Assembly (NCBI GenBank): GCA_035938175.1
Contig: DASZHD010000048.1
Span: 32,668-96,667, forward strand
Reading direction: 5' to 3'
Length of the DNA stretch: 64,000 nucleotides
From: DASRDE01 sp035938175
GTDB lineage: Bacteria; Vulcanimicrobiota; Vulcanimicrobiia; Vulcanimicrobiales; Vulcanimicrobiaceae
The position numbers were made by a program, and so were the translations under genes. Every line of letters begins with the position of its first letter. Within the stretch, counting starts at the first letter, position 1. The notes beneath the pieces were generated by a model that made no database searches, had not been told where the DNA came from, and was given only the letters and a program-made list of their open reading frames with translations. Shown piece by piece: positions 50,595-59,433 of this stretch.

Positions 50595-53354
50595 TTGTCG
50601 AGCGAGATTCTGATCTCGAGCGACCCGTGGGAGAACCGGGTCGCAATTCTTGAGGACGGCGTCCTCTCCGAACTGTACATCGAGCGCGAAGAAAAGGTCA
50701 TCGGCTCGATCTTCAAAGGCAAAGTTCAAAACGTGCTGCCCGGTATGGGGGCCAGTTTCGTCGACATCGGCTTGGGCCGAAACGCGTTTCTGTACGTCGA
50801 CGACATCAACAAGACGCCCCTGAACATCGGGGACGTCGAGATTACGCAAGGGCGCAGCGGCTGGACGATCAGCGAGAAAGTGAACCGCGGCGACGACGTG
50901 CTCGTCCAGATCGTCAAAGAGCCGCGCGGGCTCAAAGGCGCGCGGATCAGCACGAACATCTCGCTGCCCGGACGTTACCTGATCTTAATGCCCACCGGCA
51001 AGTACAGCGGCGTCTCGCGCAAGATCGAATCGGCGGACGAACGCAACCGGCTCAAGGCAGTCATGAAGCGCATTCGCCCGGAGGGAATGGCGACGGTGGT
51101 TCGCACGGCTGCCGCGGGAGTGAGCGAGGCCGAGCTCATCGCCGACCTCGGCGTGCTCATCCGGATGTGGCACGGAATTCTGGAATCATACAAACGCGCC
51201 CCGTCCCCCTCGCTGCTGCACAAAGACATGAATCTGGTGTACAAGGCGGCGCGTGATTTCATTACCGCAGACGTGGATCGCGTCCTGATCGACAACGAGG
51301 ACGAGTACAAGAAAATCTGCAGCTTCCTGCAGCTGCTCGGACCGCAATATCTCGATCGCGTGCAGTATTACAATTCCGGACGGTCGCTGTTCAAGGATTT
51401 CAAGGTCGACGAAGAGCTCCAGAAACTGATGAAGCCGAAGATCAACTTGCCCTCGGGCGGGTCGATCGTCATCGAAACGACGGAAGCGCTGACGGTCATC
51501 GACGTGAACTCGGGCAAATTCACCGGCGGCAAGAACCTCGAAGATACGATCGTCAAGACGAACGTCGAAGCGGCCGCGGAAATCGCGCGCCAAGTGCGCT
51601 TGCGCGACATCGGCGGCATCATCGTCTGCGATTTCATCGACATGAACTCGGAAGCGTCGCGAAATAAGGTGGTGCAGACGCTCGAATCCGGGCTGCGCAA
51701 AGACCGCACGCGCGCGACGATTCAATCGTTCAGTAATTTAGGACTGCTCGAATTCACGCGCAAACGCGTCGGCAAGGACTTGGGCTCGCAGCTGCGCGGG
51801 TCGTGTCCCACCTGTGCGGGTCTTGGCACGGTGATGTCGTCGCAGTCCGTCGCCATCGAAACGCTGCGGCGTATTCGCTCGCATTCCAACGGGCATTCGG
51901 ATCATAAAACGATTTTGGTTGAATCGGCGCCGACGGTTGCCGCGCAGCTCGAATTCTGGTACGAAGACGAAACCAAAGAGCTCACCGAGGAGCTGCGTTT
52001 ACCGATTCACGTGCGCGTCGACCCGCTGCTGCATCCCGAAAAGGTCCGCGTGCGCTCCGTTTCTGATATGCCGCAAGACGGTAAGCTGCGCGTCGGCGAC
52101 GAGCACGAAGTGGAGCTGCTCTCCGGACGGTTGCCGAACGCCACGTCCGCTGCCGCGGTGATCGACGGCCGCATCATCGAAGTCGAAAACGCCGCGGGAA
52201 TGGCGGGGCAAACTGCTCGCATCAAACTGATCGACGTCGCGGACGATTTCGCACTCGCCGAACTTTCGGCGGCTGTGCCTGCGGAGAAACGTAAGAAGCG
52301 GCGCCGCCGGGGCGGCCGCGGGCGCGAACTCAGTGCTTCGGAGCAAACGCAAGAGCTGCGTGAACTGGCTGAAGAAGCGGCAAAGTTCGCCCAGGCGCGT
52401 CCCCCGATCGGCATCACGACTATTACCGAAGAGGAAGAGCGCGCCGACCGGGCCGTCGCAGTCGAAGTTCGCGCGGAGCAATCGCCGGAAGCCATCGTGA
52501 TCGCGGAGGGAGAGGTGCACGACCGCGAAGGACGTCATCGCCGCCGGCGCCGCCGGCGCCGGGGACGCGGCGGTCGCGGCGACGAGATGCTGCAAGCCGG
52601 GATTCCGCTGCACAGCGCGGAGGCGCAAGCCGAACCCGCTGAACCGGCGGAAGCTGCCGAAGAACCCGAAGCCGAGCACGAGGGCGAGCACGTCTTTCAC
52701 GGTGACGAACTCGGACGTCGCCGCCGGCGCCGCCGCCGCCGCCGCCGCGGGCGCGGCGGAGCTGCAGCCGCCGAAGCCGGAGCACCCGGGCCCCAGCAGA
52801 CGCCGGTGCCTGACCGCCACATTTTCCGCGTCTCCGCGGACGGAAGTGCCGAGCCGACAGGAGAGACCGCTCCGCGCGAGCCGGTGCGCGCGATCGCGCC
52901 CTGGAACCGGCGGCCGGCACCGCCGGCGGTAGAGCCGCCTCCGCCGCACCTGCGCGCGCCCGAAGAAGGCGCAAAGCCCACGAAGCCCGCGCGCCGGCGC
53001 CGCCCGGCTGCGGAAGAACCCGTACGGCGCGGCGGCGAGCTGGACGCGTCGCGGACTGCGGCGCTGCCTGCCCCCGAAGCGCAAGCGCCGGCGAAACCGA
53101 AGCGCCCGCGCAAGACCACTGCTTCTTCCACGGCAGCCGAATCCGAGGTGGCCAAGCCGAAGCGGACGCGCAAATCGACCGCTCAGGCCGCCGGCGAATC
53201 CGCGGCTGCAGCGGGCGCCGCCGCGCCCAAGCGCACACGCAAGAAAGCATCATCCGGTGGCGGTACGGCCGCACCGGCGGTGAAGAAAACGCGCACCACG
53301 CGCAAGGCCTCGACCACCAAAGGGACGTCCCGGAAAAAGAAAACCGAAAGCTAG
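50595..53354 (+). CDS. rne: Ribonuclease E/G with long disordered basic tail
   Basis: 919 aa, TTG start giving MSSEILISSDPWENRVAIL. It is an endoribonuclease for mRNA decay and rRNA processing. The S1 RNA-binding domain covers about residues 38-128. The catalytic metal Asp residues are at D303 (VIDVNSGK) and D346 (IVCDFIDM). The zinc-link CPTC is at 404-407. After about residue 560 the chain is low-complexity: Arg-rich blocks (RRRRRRRRGRGGRG twice), acidic and Ala/Pro/Lys-rich stretches, ending KKTRTTRKASTTKG-like. Such tails are scaffolds for degradosome and RNA binding. RNase G itself lacks this tail, so an RNase E-like name is preferred. Confidence 0.92.
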   Translation: MSSEILISSDPWENRVAILEDGVLSELYIEREEKVIGSIFKGKVQNVLPGMGASFVDIGLGRNAFLYVDDINKTPLNIGDVEITQGRSGWTISEKVNRGDDVLVQIVKEPRGLKGARISTNISLPGRYLILMPTGKYSGVSRKIESADERNRLKAVMKRIRPEGMATVVRTAAAGVSEAELIADLGVLIRMWHGILESYKRAPSPSLLHKDMNLVYKAARDFITADVDRVLIDNEDEYKKICSFLQLLGPQYLDRVQYYNSGRSLFKDFKVDEELQKLMKPKINLPSGGSIVIETTEALTVIDVNSGKFTGGKNLEDTIVKTNVEAAAEIARQVRLRDIGGIIVCDFIDMNSEASRNKVVQTLESGLRKDRTRATIQSFSNLGLLEFTRKRVGKDLGSQLRGSCPTCAGLGTVMSSQSVAIETLRRIRSHSNGHSDHKTILVESAPTVAAQLEFWYEDETKELTEELRLPIHVRVDPLLHPEKVRVRSVSDMPQDGKLRVGDEHEVELLSGRLPNATSAAAVIDGRIIEVENAAGMAGQTARIKLIDVADDFALAELSAAVPAEKRKKRRRRGGRGRELSASEQTQELRELAEEAAKFAQARPPIGITTITEEEERADRAVAVEVRAEQSPEAIVIAEGEVHDREGRHRRRRRRRRGRGGRGDEMLQAGIPLHSAEAQAEPAEPAEAAEEPEAEHEGEHVFHGDELGRRRRRRRRRRRGRGGAAAAEAGAPGPQQTPVPDRHIFRVSADGSAEPTGETAPREPVRAIAPWNRRPAPPAVEPPPPHLRAPEEGAKPTKPARRRRPAAEEPVRRGGELDASRTAALPAPEAQAPAKPKRPRKTTASSTAAESEVAKPKRTRKSTAQAAGESAAAAGAAAPKRTRKKASSGGGTAAPAVKKTRTTRKASTTKGTSRKKKTES

Positions 53355-53385
53355 TGCAGGGCCTGCGCATGGGTAACAGCGGCTC

Positions 53386-53514
53386 ATGTACGAGAAAGAT
53401 GCGCCCGAGCAGTCTTCCAGCGAGCGTGACGAAGCCGAACGGCTGAATCAATCGCGCAAGCAGGGCGGCGGCGAGGAGATCGATCAGCCTCCGGTTCCGG
53501 ACAAGAACAGCTGA
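53386..53514 (+). CDS. Small charged 42-aa protein
   Basis: 42 codons from ATG 53386 to TGA 53514, between the RNase gene and a terminator, 31 bp after the RNase stop. The predicted peptide (MYEKDAPEQSSSERDEAERL... ending PPVPDKNS) is rich in Glu, Gln and Ser, and probably unstructured. No Shine-Dalgarno stands out. The tight placement before the terminator suggests it is translated from the same mRNA. Unknown function. Confidence 0.45.
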   Translation: MYEKDAPEQSSSERDEAERLNQSRKQGGGEEIDQPPVPDKNS

Positions 53515-53516
53515 CG

Positions 53517-53547
53517 AAAAGCCGGGAGAGAAATCTCCCGGCTTTTT
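53517..53547. terminator. Intrinsic terminator, bidirectional
   Basis: GCCGGGAGA (53521-53529), loop GAAA, TCTCCCGGC (53534-53542) form a perfect 9-bp GC-rich stem, followed by five T (53543-53547) and preceded by four A (53517-53520). It ends the RNase E/G transcript, and the A-run allows it to work in the opposite direction too, for the S41 gene whose stop is at 53568. Confidence 0.92.
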
Positions 53548-53567
53548 CTATTTAGCGCTGGAGTACG

Positions 53568-54950
53568 CTACTGCTGTTGCGCCTGCGGATCCGTCGTCGC
53601 GGATCCCGGATTCTCGGTATGCGCGATCCGGTCGTTCAAATATTGAACGGCACGGCCGAGCTGCGCATCGCGCACCGGATCGCCGTAACGCGGCGACTTG
53701 TTTTCGGCGATGACGATGTCCGGCACGATGCCGAGATGGTTGATGTCGCGGTTGTGCGGCGTTAGATACCGCGCATCCGTGATTTTAATCGCGGAGCCGT
53801 CGGGCAGCGGAAGAATCTCCTGCACCACGCCTTTACCGAACGTCTTGTTGCCGATGATCGTGCCGACGCCGCTGTCTTGAATTGCGCCGGACGTGATTTC
53901 CGAGGCCGATGCGGTGTGTTCGTTTACGAGCACGGCAAGCGGAAGCGGCGGAATCGCGGTATCTTCGGCTTCGTACGTCGTGATATTGGAGGCTCGCGAT
54001 TCTACCGAGACGATCGGCCCGCTCGCGATGAACTTGGAACTGACGTCGAGCGCGGCTTCCAAATAGCCGCCGCCGTTGTCGCGCAGATCCATCACGATCG
54101 CTCGAGCACCGTCTTGCTGCAGCCGATCGAGCGCACGCGTTAGTTCGGCGCCCGTATCCCGGCCGAAGACGGTGAGATCGACGTAGCCGATCTTGCCGGG
54201 CAGCATCTTGGAATACACGGACAATTCGTGGATTTCGGCGCGCGTTATCGAAACGGGCGGCACCGTTTTGCCGTCGCGCTGCAGCGTCAGTTGCACGGCG
54301 GACCCCGCTTTACCGCGCAGGTGCGAGGACGCTTGTTGAATCGTCATCCCCTTCGTCGACACACCATCGATTGCGAGGATCAAATCGTCCTGCTGCACGC
54401 CGGCTTTGTCGGCGGGTCCGTCGGGCACGACGTTGCTGACGCCGATGTAATGCGTCGCGTCGTCTTGTTCGATAACGATGCCGGTTCCGGCAAAGGACGT
54501 TCCGTCCAGTCCCTGATTCAACTCGGCGTAGTCGTGCGGCGACAAGAAGACGGTGTACCTATCGTGCACGGAATCGAGCATGCCGCTGATCGCGGCGTAC
54601 GCGAGCAGATGCGAGCTGATTTTTCCGCGAGCTTGGCGCGACGCAAGATCGACTTCATGGTCGACCGCTTTCGCGGTGCGCGCGGCGTCTGTGTCCGCGA
54701 AGATCGGCGGAAGCGACGCGTTGACGCCGGCTGTCTTGAGATCCTTGAGGAGCTCGGTGCGCGCGCCGTCGACGATCGTTTGCGGGTCCGTCTTTTGATA
54801 GAAATCCGCGCGCAGCTTTTCGTAGCTGAATTGGATCTCGGTAGCGTCGAGCGCCGAAATAGACGGCGCCGCGGCAACGGATGCGGTGGGGATTTGCCCC
54901 GCGGCCAAAACGACTGCGGCGGCGAGGGAGAGGGCGGTGATTCGGTTCAT
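53568..54950 (-). CDS. S41 C-terminal processing protease, second of a tandem pair
   Basis: 460 aa, ATG start. A signal peptide (about residues 1-27) leads into a helical N-terminal part, then a PDZ domain (GVSNVVPDGPADKAGVQQDDLILAIDGVSTKG), and the S41 core: MDLRDNGGGYLEAALDVSSKF, catalytic Ser in NEHTASASEITSGA at about residue 348, and catalytic Lys in GNKTFGKGVVQ. C-terminal proteases of this class cut the ends of periplasmic proteins such as penicillin-binding proteins and peptidoglycan hydrolases. It sits 8 bp from its paralogue. Confidence 0.92.
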   Translation of the reverse strand: MNRITALSLAAAVVLAAGQIPTASVAAAPSISALDATEIQFSYEKLRADFYQKTDPQTIVDGARTELLKDLKTAGVNASLPPIFADTDAARTAKAVDHEVDLASRQARGKISSHLLAYAAISGMLDSVHDRYTVFLSPHDYAELNQGLDGTSFAGTGIVIEQDDATHYIGVSNVVPDGPADKAGVQQDDLILAIDGVSTKGMTIQQASSHLRGKAGSAVQLTLQRDGKTVPPVSITRAEIHELSVYSKMLPGKIGYVDLTVFGRDTGAELTRALDRLQQDGARAIVMDLRDNGGGYLEAALDVSSKFIASGPIVSVESRASNITTYEAEDTAIPPLPLAVLVNEHTASASEITSGAIQDSGVGTIIGNKTFGKGVVQEILPLPDGSAIKITDARYLTPHNRDINHLGIVPDIVIAENKSPRYGDPVRDAQLGRAVQYLNDRIAHTENPGSATTDPQAQQQ

Positions 54951-54958
54951 ACCTTCTA

Positions 54959-56410
54959 TTAACGCGTCAAATGGTTGAGAAATGCCTTAGCGGCGGCAAG
55001 TTGCCGGTCGCGGGGGGTGTCGATGAGCGCGGCCTCCTGACAGCGCTGCGGGTTGGGGCACTGCTGCACGACGATATTCGGCTCGATGCCCTTGTGCTGG
55101 ATGTCCCGCCCGGCGGGCGTCACGTAGCGTTGTGTCGTGATTTTGAGCGCCCCGCCGTTCGGCATCGTGAAGATACCCTGAACGACGCCCTTTCCGAACG
55201 TCTTCGTCCCGATCAGCGTCGCAAGCTTGTAATCTTGCAGCGCGCCCGAGGTGATCTCCGAGGCGCTGGCGGTGTAGCCGTTGACCAGTATGACGAGCGG
55301 GCGGCCGCCGCGCACGACGTTACCGTTTGCGTATTGCGATTCACGGTTGCCGTCGCGATCGATCTCGGTGACGACGACGCTGCCGCGCGGAACGAAGTAG
55401 CTCGAAATGCTCACGGCCGCATCGAGCAGGCCGCCGCCGTTGTCGCGCAGATCGAGAATCGTTCCCTTCGCGCCCGCATTGGCGCCGTCGGCCAACGCTT
55501 TTTTCACTTCCTCAGCCGACGTCTCGCCGAAGTCTGAAAGGCGAATGTAGTTGTAGCCGTCTTCCATCTTTTGATGAACCGTCGGCACGTGAATGATTTC
55601 TCGAACGATGTGGAAGACGTGCGATGCGGTGCCGGCGTACGGATGCGTTGCAATCGTTACGGGCTTCCCTTCCGGTCCGCGAATCATGCGCTCGACGTCG
55701 TCCAGCGGCTTGCCGGAGACCGGTTTTCCGTCGATGCTGACGACGATTTCATCGCCGCGCATGCCGGCGCGCGCGGCAGGCAAACCTTCGATGGGCTGCA
55801 GCAGAACGCGTCCGTCTTTCAACTGGTAAATGAACACGCCGATGCCGCCGAAATTTCCGCCGTCGAGCTGTTCGTTGAGCGCGCGGATTTGATCCGGCGA
55901 CAAGTACACCGTGTACGGATCTTTCAACGAGCCAAGCATTCCGTCGAGAGCGGCTTCGGTGAGCTGCGTGCGTCCGTCTTTGCCCAAATACTGCGCGTAG
56001 TGATCTTCGGCGTACGCGAGCTGCTGATCCAGCACGTGGACGTCGGCAGTCTGATCGTCGTCGGATTGCGCTTGCGGCAGCGACGGCGTAACGCGGACGT
56101 TCTTGGCCTTGAAGTATTGCTGCAGATATTCCAAGAGGCCCGCGTGTTCGCCGTTAACGAGCGTTGTGGAATCGACGGGCCGGTAATAGACGTGCTCGAC
56201 TTGGCGAAACGCGATTCCGACCAGTTGATTGTCGAGCACGCGCGGACCGAGAATGCCGTTGAGATCGAGCGAGGCGATCTTGCTGCCGCCCGTGTCATAT
56301 GAGGAGTCGGCGACGTTCAGTCCGTTGCGAAAGCTTATATAGACCGCCCCGGCGAAAGCGACGGCTGCAACAAGAAGCGCGGCAATAACCGCGCGGATTG
56401 CGGTAGACAC
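54959..56410 (-). CDS. S41 C-terminal processing protease, first of a tandem pair
   Basis: 483 aa, GTG start at 56410. An N-terminal signal anchor (MSTAIRAVIAALLVAAVAFA) is followed by a helical part, a PDZ domain (PIEGLPAARAGMRGDEIVVSI), and the S41 core. Catalytic Ser is in NGYTASASEITSGA and Lys in GTKTFGKGVVQ. It has the same layout as the downstream paralogue but with longer N-terminal helical region. A strongly structured RNA-like element directly abuts its start codon. Confidence 0.92.
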   Translation of the reverse strand: MSTAIRAVIAALLVAAVAFAGAVYISFRNGLNVADSSYDTGGSKIASLDLNGILGPRVLDNQLVGIAFRQVEHVYYRPVDSTTLVNGEHAGLLEYLQQYFKAKNVRVTPSLPQAQSDDDQTADVHVLDQQLAYAEDHYAQYLGKDGRTQLTEAALDGMLGSLKDPYTVYLSPDQIRALNEQLDGGNFGGIGVFIYQLKDGRVLLQPIEGLPAARAGMRGDEIVVSIDGKPVSGKPLDDVERMIRGPEGKPVTIATHPYAGTASHVFHIVREIIHVPTVHQKMEDGYNYIRLSDFGETSAEEVKKALADGANAGAKGTILDLRDNGGGLLDAAVSISSYFVPRGSVVVTEIDRDGNRESQYANGNVVRGGRPLVILVNGYTASASEITSGALQDYKLATLIGTKTFGKGVVQGIFTMPNGGALKITTQRYVTPAGRDIQHKGIEPNIVVQQCPNPQRCQEAALIDTPRDRQLAAAKAFLNHLTR

Positions 56411-56412
56411 TA

Positions 56413-56509
56413 CGGGACGGACGTCCTTCCTACGGCGTTCACGGGTACCCGCTTAGTACCCATTTTCGGAGAATCCAGTTTCGAGGAAGAGGGTCGAACG
56501 TCCGTCCCG
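56413..56509 (-). ncRNA. Structured leader RNA candidate before the S41 gene
   Basis: Read on the minus strand. A perfect 12-bp helix joins CGGGACGGACGT-type arms (56498-56509 with 56413-56424), with a second helix (56484-56489 with 56426-56431) inside. An inner hairpin GGGTAC...GTACCC uses 56443-56448 and 56456-56461. The 3' arm ends two nt before the GTG start, and the likely Shine-Dalgarno AGGAAGG lies inside the second helix, so folding should hide it. It looks like a riboswitch or other cis-acting leader, but I cannot match a known class. Confidence 0.5.
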
Positions 56510-56527
56510 CGATCGAGGGCTAGGCTG

Positions 56528-57196
56528 TTAGCAGGCCCCCGTGGCGCTCTTGCCCGGGTAGACCTCAATTACGCCGGTAGCGGCCGACGGAACGTTCAGC
56601 CCCTTGAGGAGCGTGCCCATGCCGCGAATGACGCCGCCGTGGGTTCCCGTTACCGCCTTCGTGTAGCAGGGCGTCAAGACGAACGTAAAGCCGCCGACAA
56701 CCGCCTGGCCGTAGATGGTGTATTGCGAGCCGGGTGCGATCGACGCGCCGGTAAGTCCGCCGCCCGCGGCGGTGCTGCTTGCAAAAGTCGTCGCCGCCTT
56801 GGTGGCGATCTGCAAGTAGAAGATCGGCGTTCCCGGGCCGAGGCTCGGGAGCTTGCTATTGTAGTTCGTCGTACTGCTTATCAGATGAAGGTTTACCGAC
56901 GGATTTGCGCCCGGATAGGCGATCGATCCGCCCAAACCGCCGAACCCGGGAATGCACGCGTGACCGCCGGTCGTGAGCAATGTGTCGGTGACCGCCGAGT
57001 GCGTTGACGTCGTCGTTTGATTTTTGCAATTCGGCGGAGGAGTGACGATACTCGATTGCTGCGATTCCAGCGAGCTGAAATGCTGGCTTTGCGCCGGCAC
57101 GAACGACGGCGCGATTCCGGAGTGAGCTGAGCAGGCGGCGAGCGATGCGGAAAATGCGCTCGCTAAAAGCGGGCGCATGAACGATCGAACGTCCAT
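56528..57196 (-). CDS. Secreted lipoprotein, unknown function
   Basis: 222 aa from ATG 57196, with a perfect GGAGG Shine-Dalgarno. The signal MDVRSFMRPLLASAFSASLAAC gives lipobox LAAC with Cys at 22. The mature part is rich in Ser, Thr, Gly and Ala, has strand-like stretches (NPSVNLHLISSTTNYNSKL, QYTIYGQAVVGGFTFVLTPCY) and four further cysteines. No family recognised. It lies between the M23 peptidase and S41 genes, with about 100 bp before it and 117 bp after it. Confidence 0.6.
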   Translation of the reverse strand: MDVRSFMRPLLASAFSASLAACSAHSGIAPSFVPAQSQHFSSLESQQSSIVTPPPNCKNQTTTSTHSAVTDTLLTTGGHACIPGFGGLGGSIAYPGANPSVNLHLISSTTNYNSKLPSLGPGTPIFYLQIATKAATTFASSTAAGGGLTGASIAPGSQYTIYGQAVVGGFTFVLTPCYTKAVTGTHGGVIRGMGTLLKGLNVPSAATGVIEVYPGKSATGAC

Positions 57197-57295
57197 GAGT
57201 TGAGACCTCCGTAGAGCTCCGCAGAGCGGAATTTGAGAAGGTCTGCTCGTTCTGGCTTTTCAAGTGCGTACCTACGACTAGAGAGTAGTCATTTT

Positions 57296-58486
57296 TTACC
57301 GTAAGTACGCCGCGGGATCCGTTGGTTTTCCGCCGATGCGCACTTCAAAATGTAAATGCGGCCCCGTGGACATACCGGTCGAACCCACTGCGCCAATCGC
57401 TTGACCTTTTTGCACTTGCTGACCGGCCGAAACGAAAATTTGCGACAGGTGCCCGTAACCGGTCGACATTCCACCGCCGTGATCGATCAAAATGTAATTT
57501 CCATAACCGCCGTACCAGCCCGCGGAAAGTATGGTTCCGGACGCGGCAGCGGTAACGGTCGTGCCCATCGGTGCGGCAATATCCAATCCTTGATGAAATT
57601 CTGCGCCGCCGCCGAACGGGTTCGGACGCATTCCGAACGGTGAGGTAATCGTTCCGGTGACCGGCCAGGCGAGTTGTCCCGGTGCCGTTTCGGGCCCAAC
57701 GATACCGGCAGCGCGCCGCGCGGCTGCGCGCTCCGCCGCGAGTTCCGCTTCACGTTCGCGAATCATCCGCTCGAGTTCGGCTTCTTCGCCGGCAGATAGA
57801 TCTTCGATTTGCGCGACTTGATCGGCAACGTTGCGGCGCTGCGCATCCGCCACGGCAACCAAGTTCCGCCGCTCTTGCGCCAGCGTGTCGAGCTGATTCT
57901 GCGCCCGCTGCTGGTCCTGCGTCTGCTGCTCGAGCTGCAACTGCGTCGATTCCAAATCTGTTTGCGCGGAGGCGACTTTAGCTTCGGCCGCTTTACGCGC
58001 GCGCACCGCGCGTTGGTTGGCGGCGATCAGCAGACGCAGGTCTTCCCAACGCTCCACAAAGTCGCTAAAAGATTTCGAGGCGAGCAAGACACTGGCGTAG
58101 CCGAGCTCGCCGTGCTCGTACGCGTCCACCAGCCGGTGTTTGAGCAGCGAGTCGTGCAATTGCAGCGTTTTGCGGGCGGCGTCGAGTTGGATCGTGTTCC
58201 ACCACAACTTGCGCTGCGTGCTGCGCTCCTGCGCACCGAGATCGTCGATGCGCGCGTCGACCTGCGCTATTGCAGCGTTCGTCCGGGCGAGCTGACCCTG
58301 CAAATCGTTCACGCGGATCGTGGCAGCGTTCAACTCCCCGCGCTTTTGATGCAGCCGGCTTTGCAGCGCCTGCATCTTCTTGCGCTGCGCTTCGATGCGT
58401 TGCGTTATCGGCGAGGGAGCGGCGATCGTCGAAAGGACGCCGAAAGCCAGCAGCGTTGCGAGCGGCGCGCGGATCCAGAGCCTCAT
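57296..58486 (-). CDS. envC: M23 peptidase with coiled coil (EnvC-like, catalytic residues present)
   Basis: 396 aa, ATG start. Signal peptide (about residues 1-23), then a long coiled coil (residues ~30-245), then a LytM/M23 domain (residues ~270-396). The zinc ligands appear intact: His and Asp in FHQGLDIAAP, then HLHFEV. E. coli EnvC has a degenerate LytM domain and only activates amidases, whereas this protein looks like an active endopeptidase. The coiled coil is what FtsX normally docks on. It is the last of five overlapping genes: ftsE, ftsX, kinase, regulator, envC. Overlap with the regulator is 4 bp. Confidence 0.85.
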   Translation of the reverse strand: MRLWIRAPLATLLAFGVLSTIAAPSPITQRIEAQRKKMQALQSRLHQKRGELNAATIRVNDLQGQLARTNAAIAQVDARIDDLGAQERSTQRKLWWNTIQLDAARKTLQLHDSLLKHRLVDAYEHGELGYASVLLASKSFSDFVERWEDLRLLIAANQRAVRARKAAEAKVASAQTDLESTQLQLEQQTQDQQRAQNQLDTLAQERRNLVAVADAQRRNVADQVAQIEDLSAGEEAELERMIREREAELAAERAAARRAAGIVGPETAPGQLAWPVTGTITSPFGMRPNPFGGGAEFHQGLDIAAPMGTTVTAAASGTILSAGWYGGYGNYILIDHGGGMSTGYGHLSQIFVSAGQQVQKGQAIGAVGSTGMSTGPHLHFEVRIGGKPTDPAAYLR

Positions 58487-59433
58487 TTTCTGCGTTTATC
58501 CTTCACGTAGACCGATCCCCCAATGGATTTCGCGTAGCGTTTGAGCTCGGCGGCCGCCTCGCCGATTTGCGCGTAGTTTTCCAGCGTTCGCCGTTCGTTC
58601 GATACGATCGCAATCGAAAGCGACATGATCGGAAACCGGTTCAGCGTTCCGCGGCGGTCGCGCGTTTCGATGTAGCCTTGACGCAAGTCGTGCGCCGTAT
58701 ACAGCTTGCGAATGTCGCGATCGAATGTGTCGATGATCTCACGCGCGATCTCTTCGGCGCGATCGGGCAGCGTGACGATAATGAAATCGTCCCCGCCGAT
58801 GTGCCCGACGAAGTCCTGCGGCGTGCCGCGCCGGCGCACGACGTCTACCGCCGTCGATGCCACGAGCTGAATCGCCTCGTCGCCGTGCGTGAAACCGTAC
58901 ACGTCGTTGAACGCTTTGAAGTGATCGAGATCCAAGTACAACACGGCAAACGCCTGACCGGCGTCCAAGCGGCGGCGCAGCTCCGCTTCGATCGCGAGGT
59001 TTCCCGGCAGCCGCGTCAGCGGCGAGAGCGATGCGTCCACTTCCACGCGGCGGATTTTCGCCTTTACCCGGGCGAGCAGTTCCTGCGGCCCGAACGGCTT
59101 GGTCATGTAGTCGTCGGCGCCGGCGTCGAAACCCTCGAGCTTGTCCTCGACTTCACCCTTTGCGGTGAGCATGATGATCGGCACGTGCGTGTTCGACGGA
59201 TGCCGGCGGATCCGGCGCGCCACTTCGTAACCGTCCATTACGGGCATCATGACGTCGAGCAGCACCAAATCGGGCTGCATCGCGTCCAGAATACGCAGCG
59301 CTTCACCGCCGTTGGCAGCGGTCGTCACGTCGTAGCCTGCCAGTTCGAGATTCGTTTGAATGATCTTACGCAGATTGCGATCGTCGTCGATGACCAAAAT
59401 GCGGCGTCCGCCCGTTTCATCGAGCCGCCTCAT
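58483..59433 (-). CDS. Response regulator with GGDDF-type diguanylate-cyclase-like domain
   Basis: 316 aa, ATG start overlapping the kinase stop. The REC domain (residues 11-125) has the phospho-acceptor Asp60 in LVLLDVMMPVMDGYE, the acidic DDD at 16-18 and the Lys in MTKPFG. Residues ~135-300 are a GGDEF-fold domain whose signature is GGDDF, so the fourth residue is Asp rather than Glu; the upstream metal Asp (YLDLDHFKAFND) is kept. Activity as a cyclase is uncertain. Output could be c-di-GMP or binding only. It is paired with the kinase upstream by direct overlap. Confidence 0.88.
   Translation of the reverse strand: MRRLDETGGRRILVIDDDRNLRKIIQTNLELAGYDVTTAANGGEALRILDAMQPDLVLLDVMMPVMDGYEVARRIRRHPSNTHVPIIMLTAKGEVEDKLEGFDAGADDYMTKPFGPQELLARVKAKIRRVEVDASLSPLTRLPGNLAIEAELRRRLDAGQAFAVLYLDLDHFKAFNDVYGFTHGDEAIQLVASTAVDVVRRRGTPQDFVGHIGGDDFIIVTLPDRAEEIAREIIDTFDRDIRKLYTAHDLRQGYIETRDRRGTLNRFPIMSLSIAIVSNERRTLENYAQIGEAAAELKRYAKSIGGSVYVKDKRRK

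Noticed and set aside
52513..52757. GC trinucleotide runs as a separate mobile or simple-sequence element
   Set aside because: They encode the Arg-rich blocks of the RNase tail in frame and need no other explanation.
57276..57297. Weak intrinsic terminator GACTA-GAGAG-TAGTC followed by a T-run
   Set aside because: It points to the plus strand while the genes here run minus, and the stem has only five base pairs; I did not list it as a terminator.
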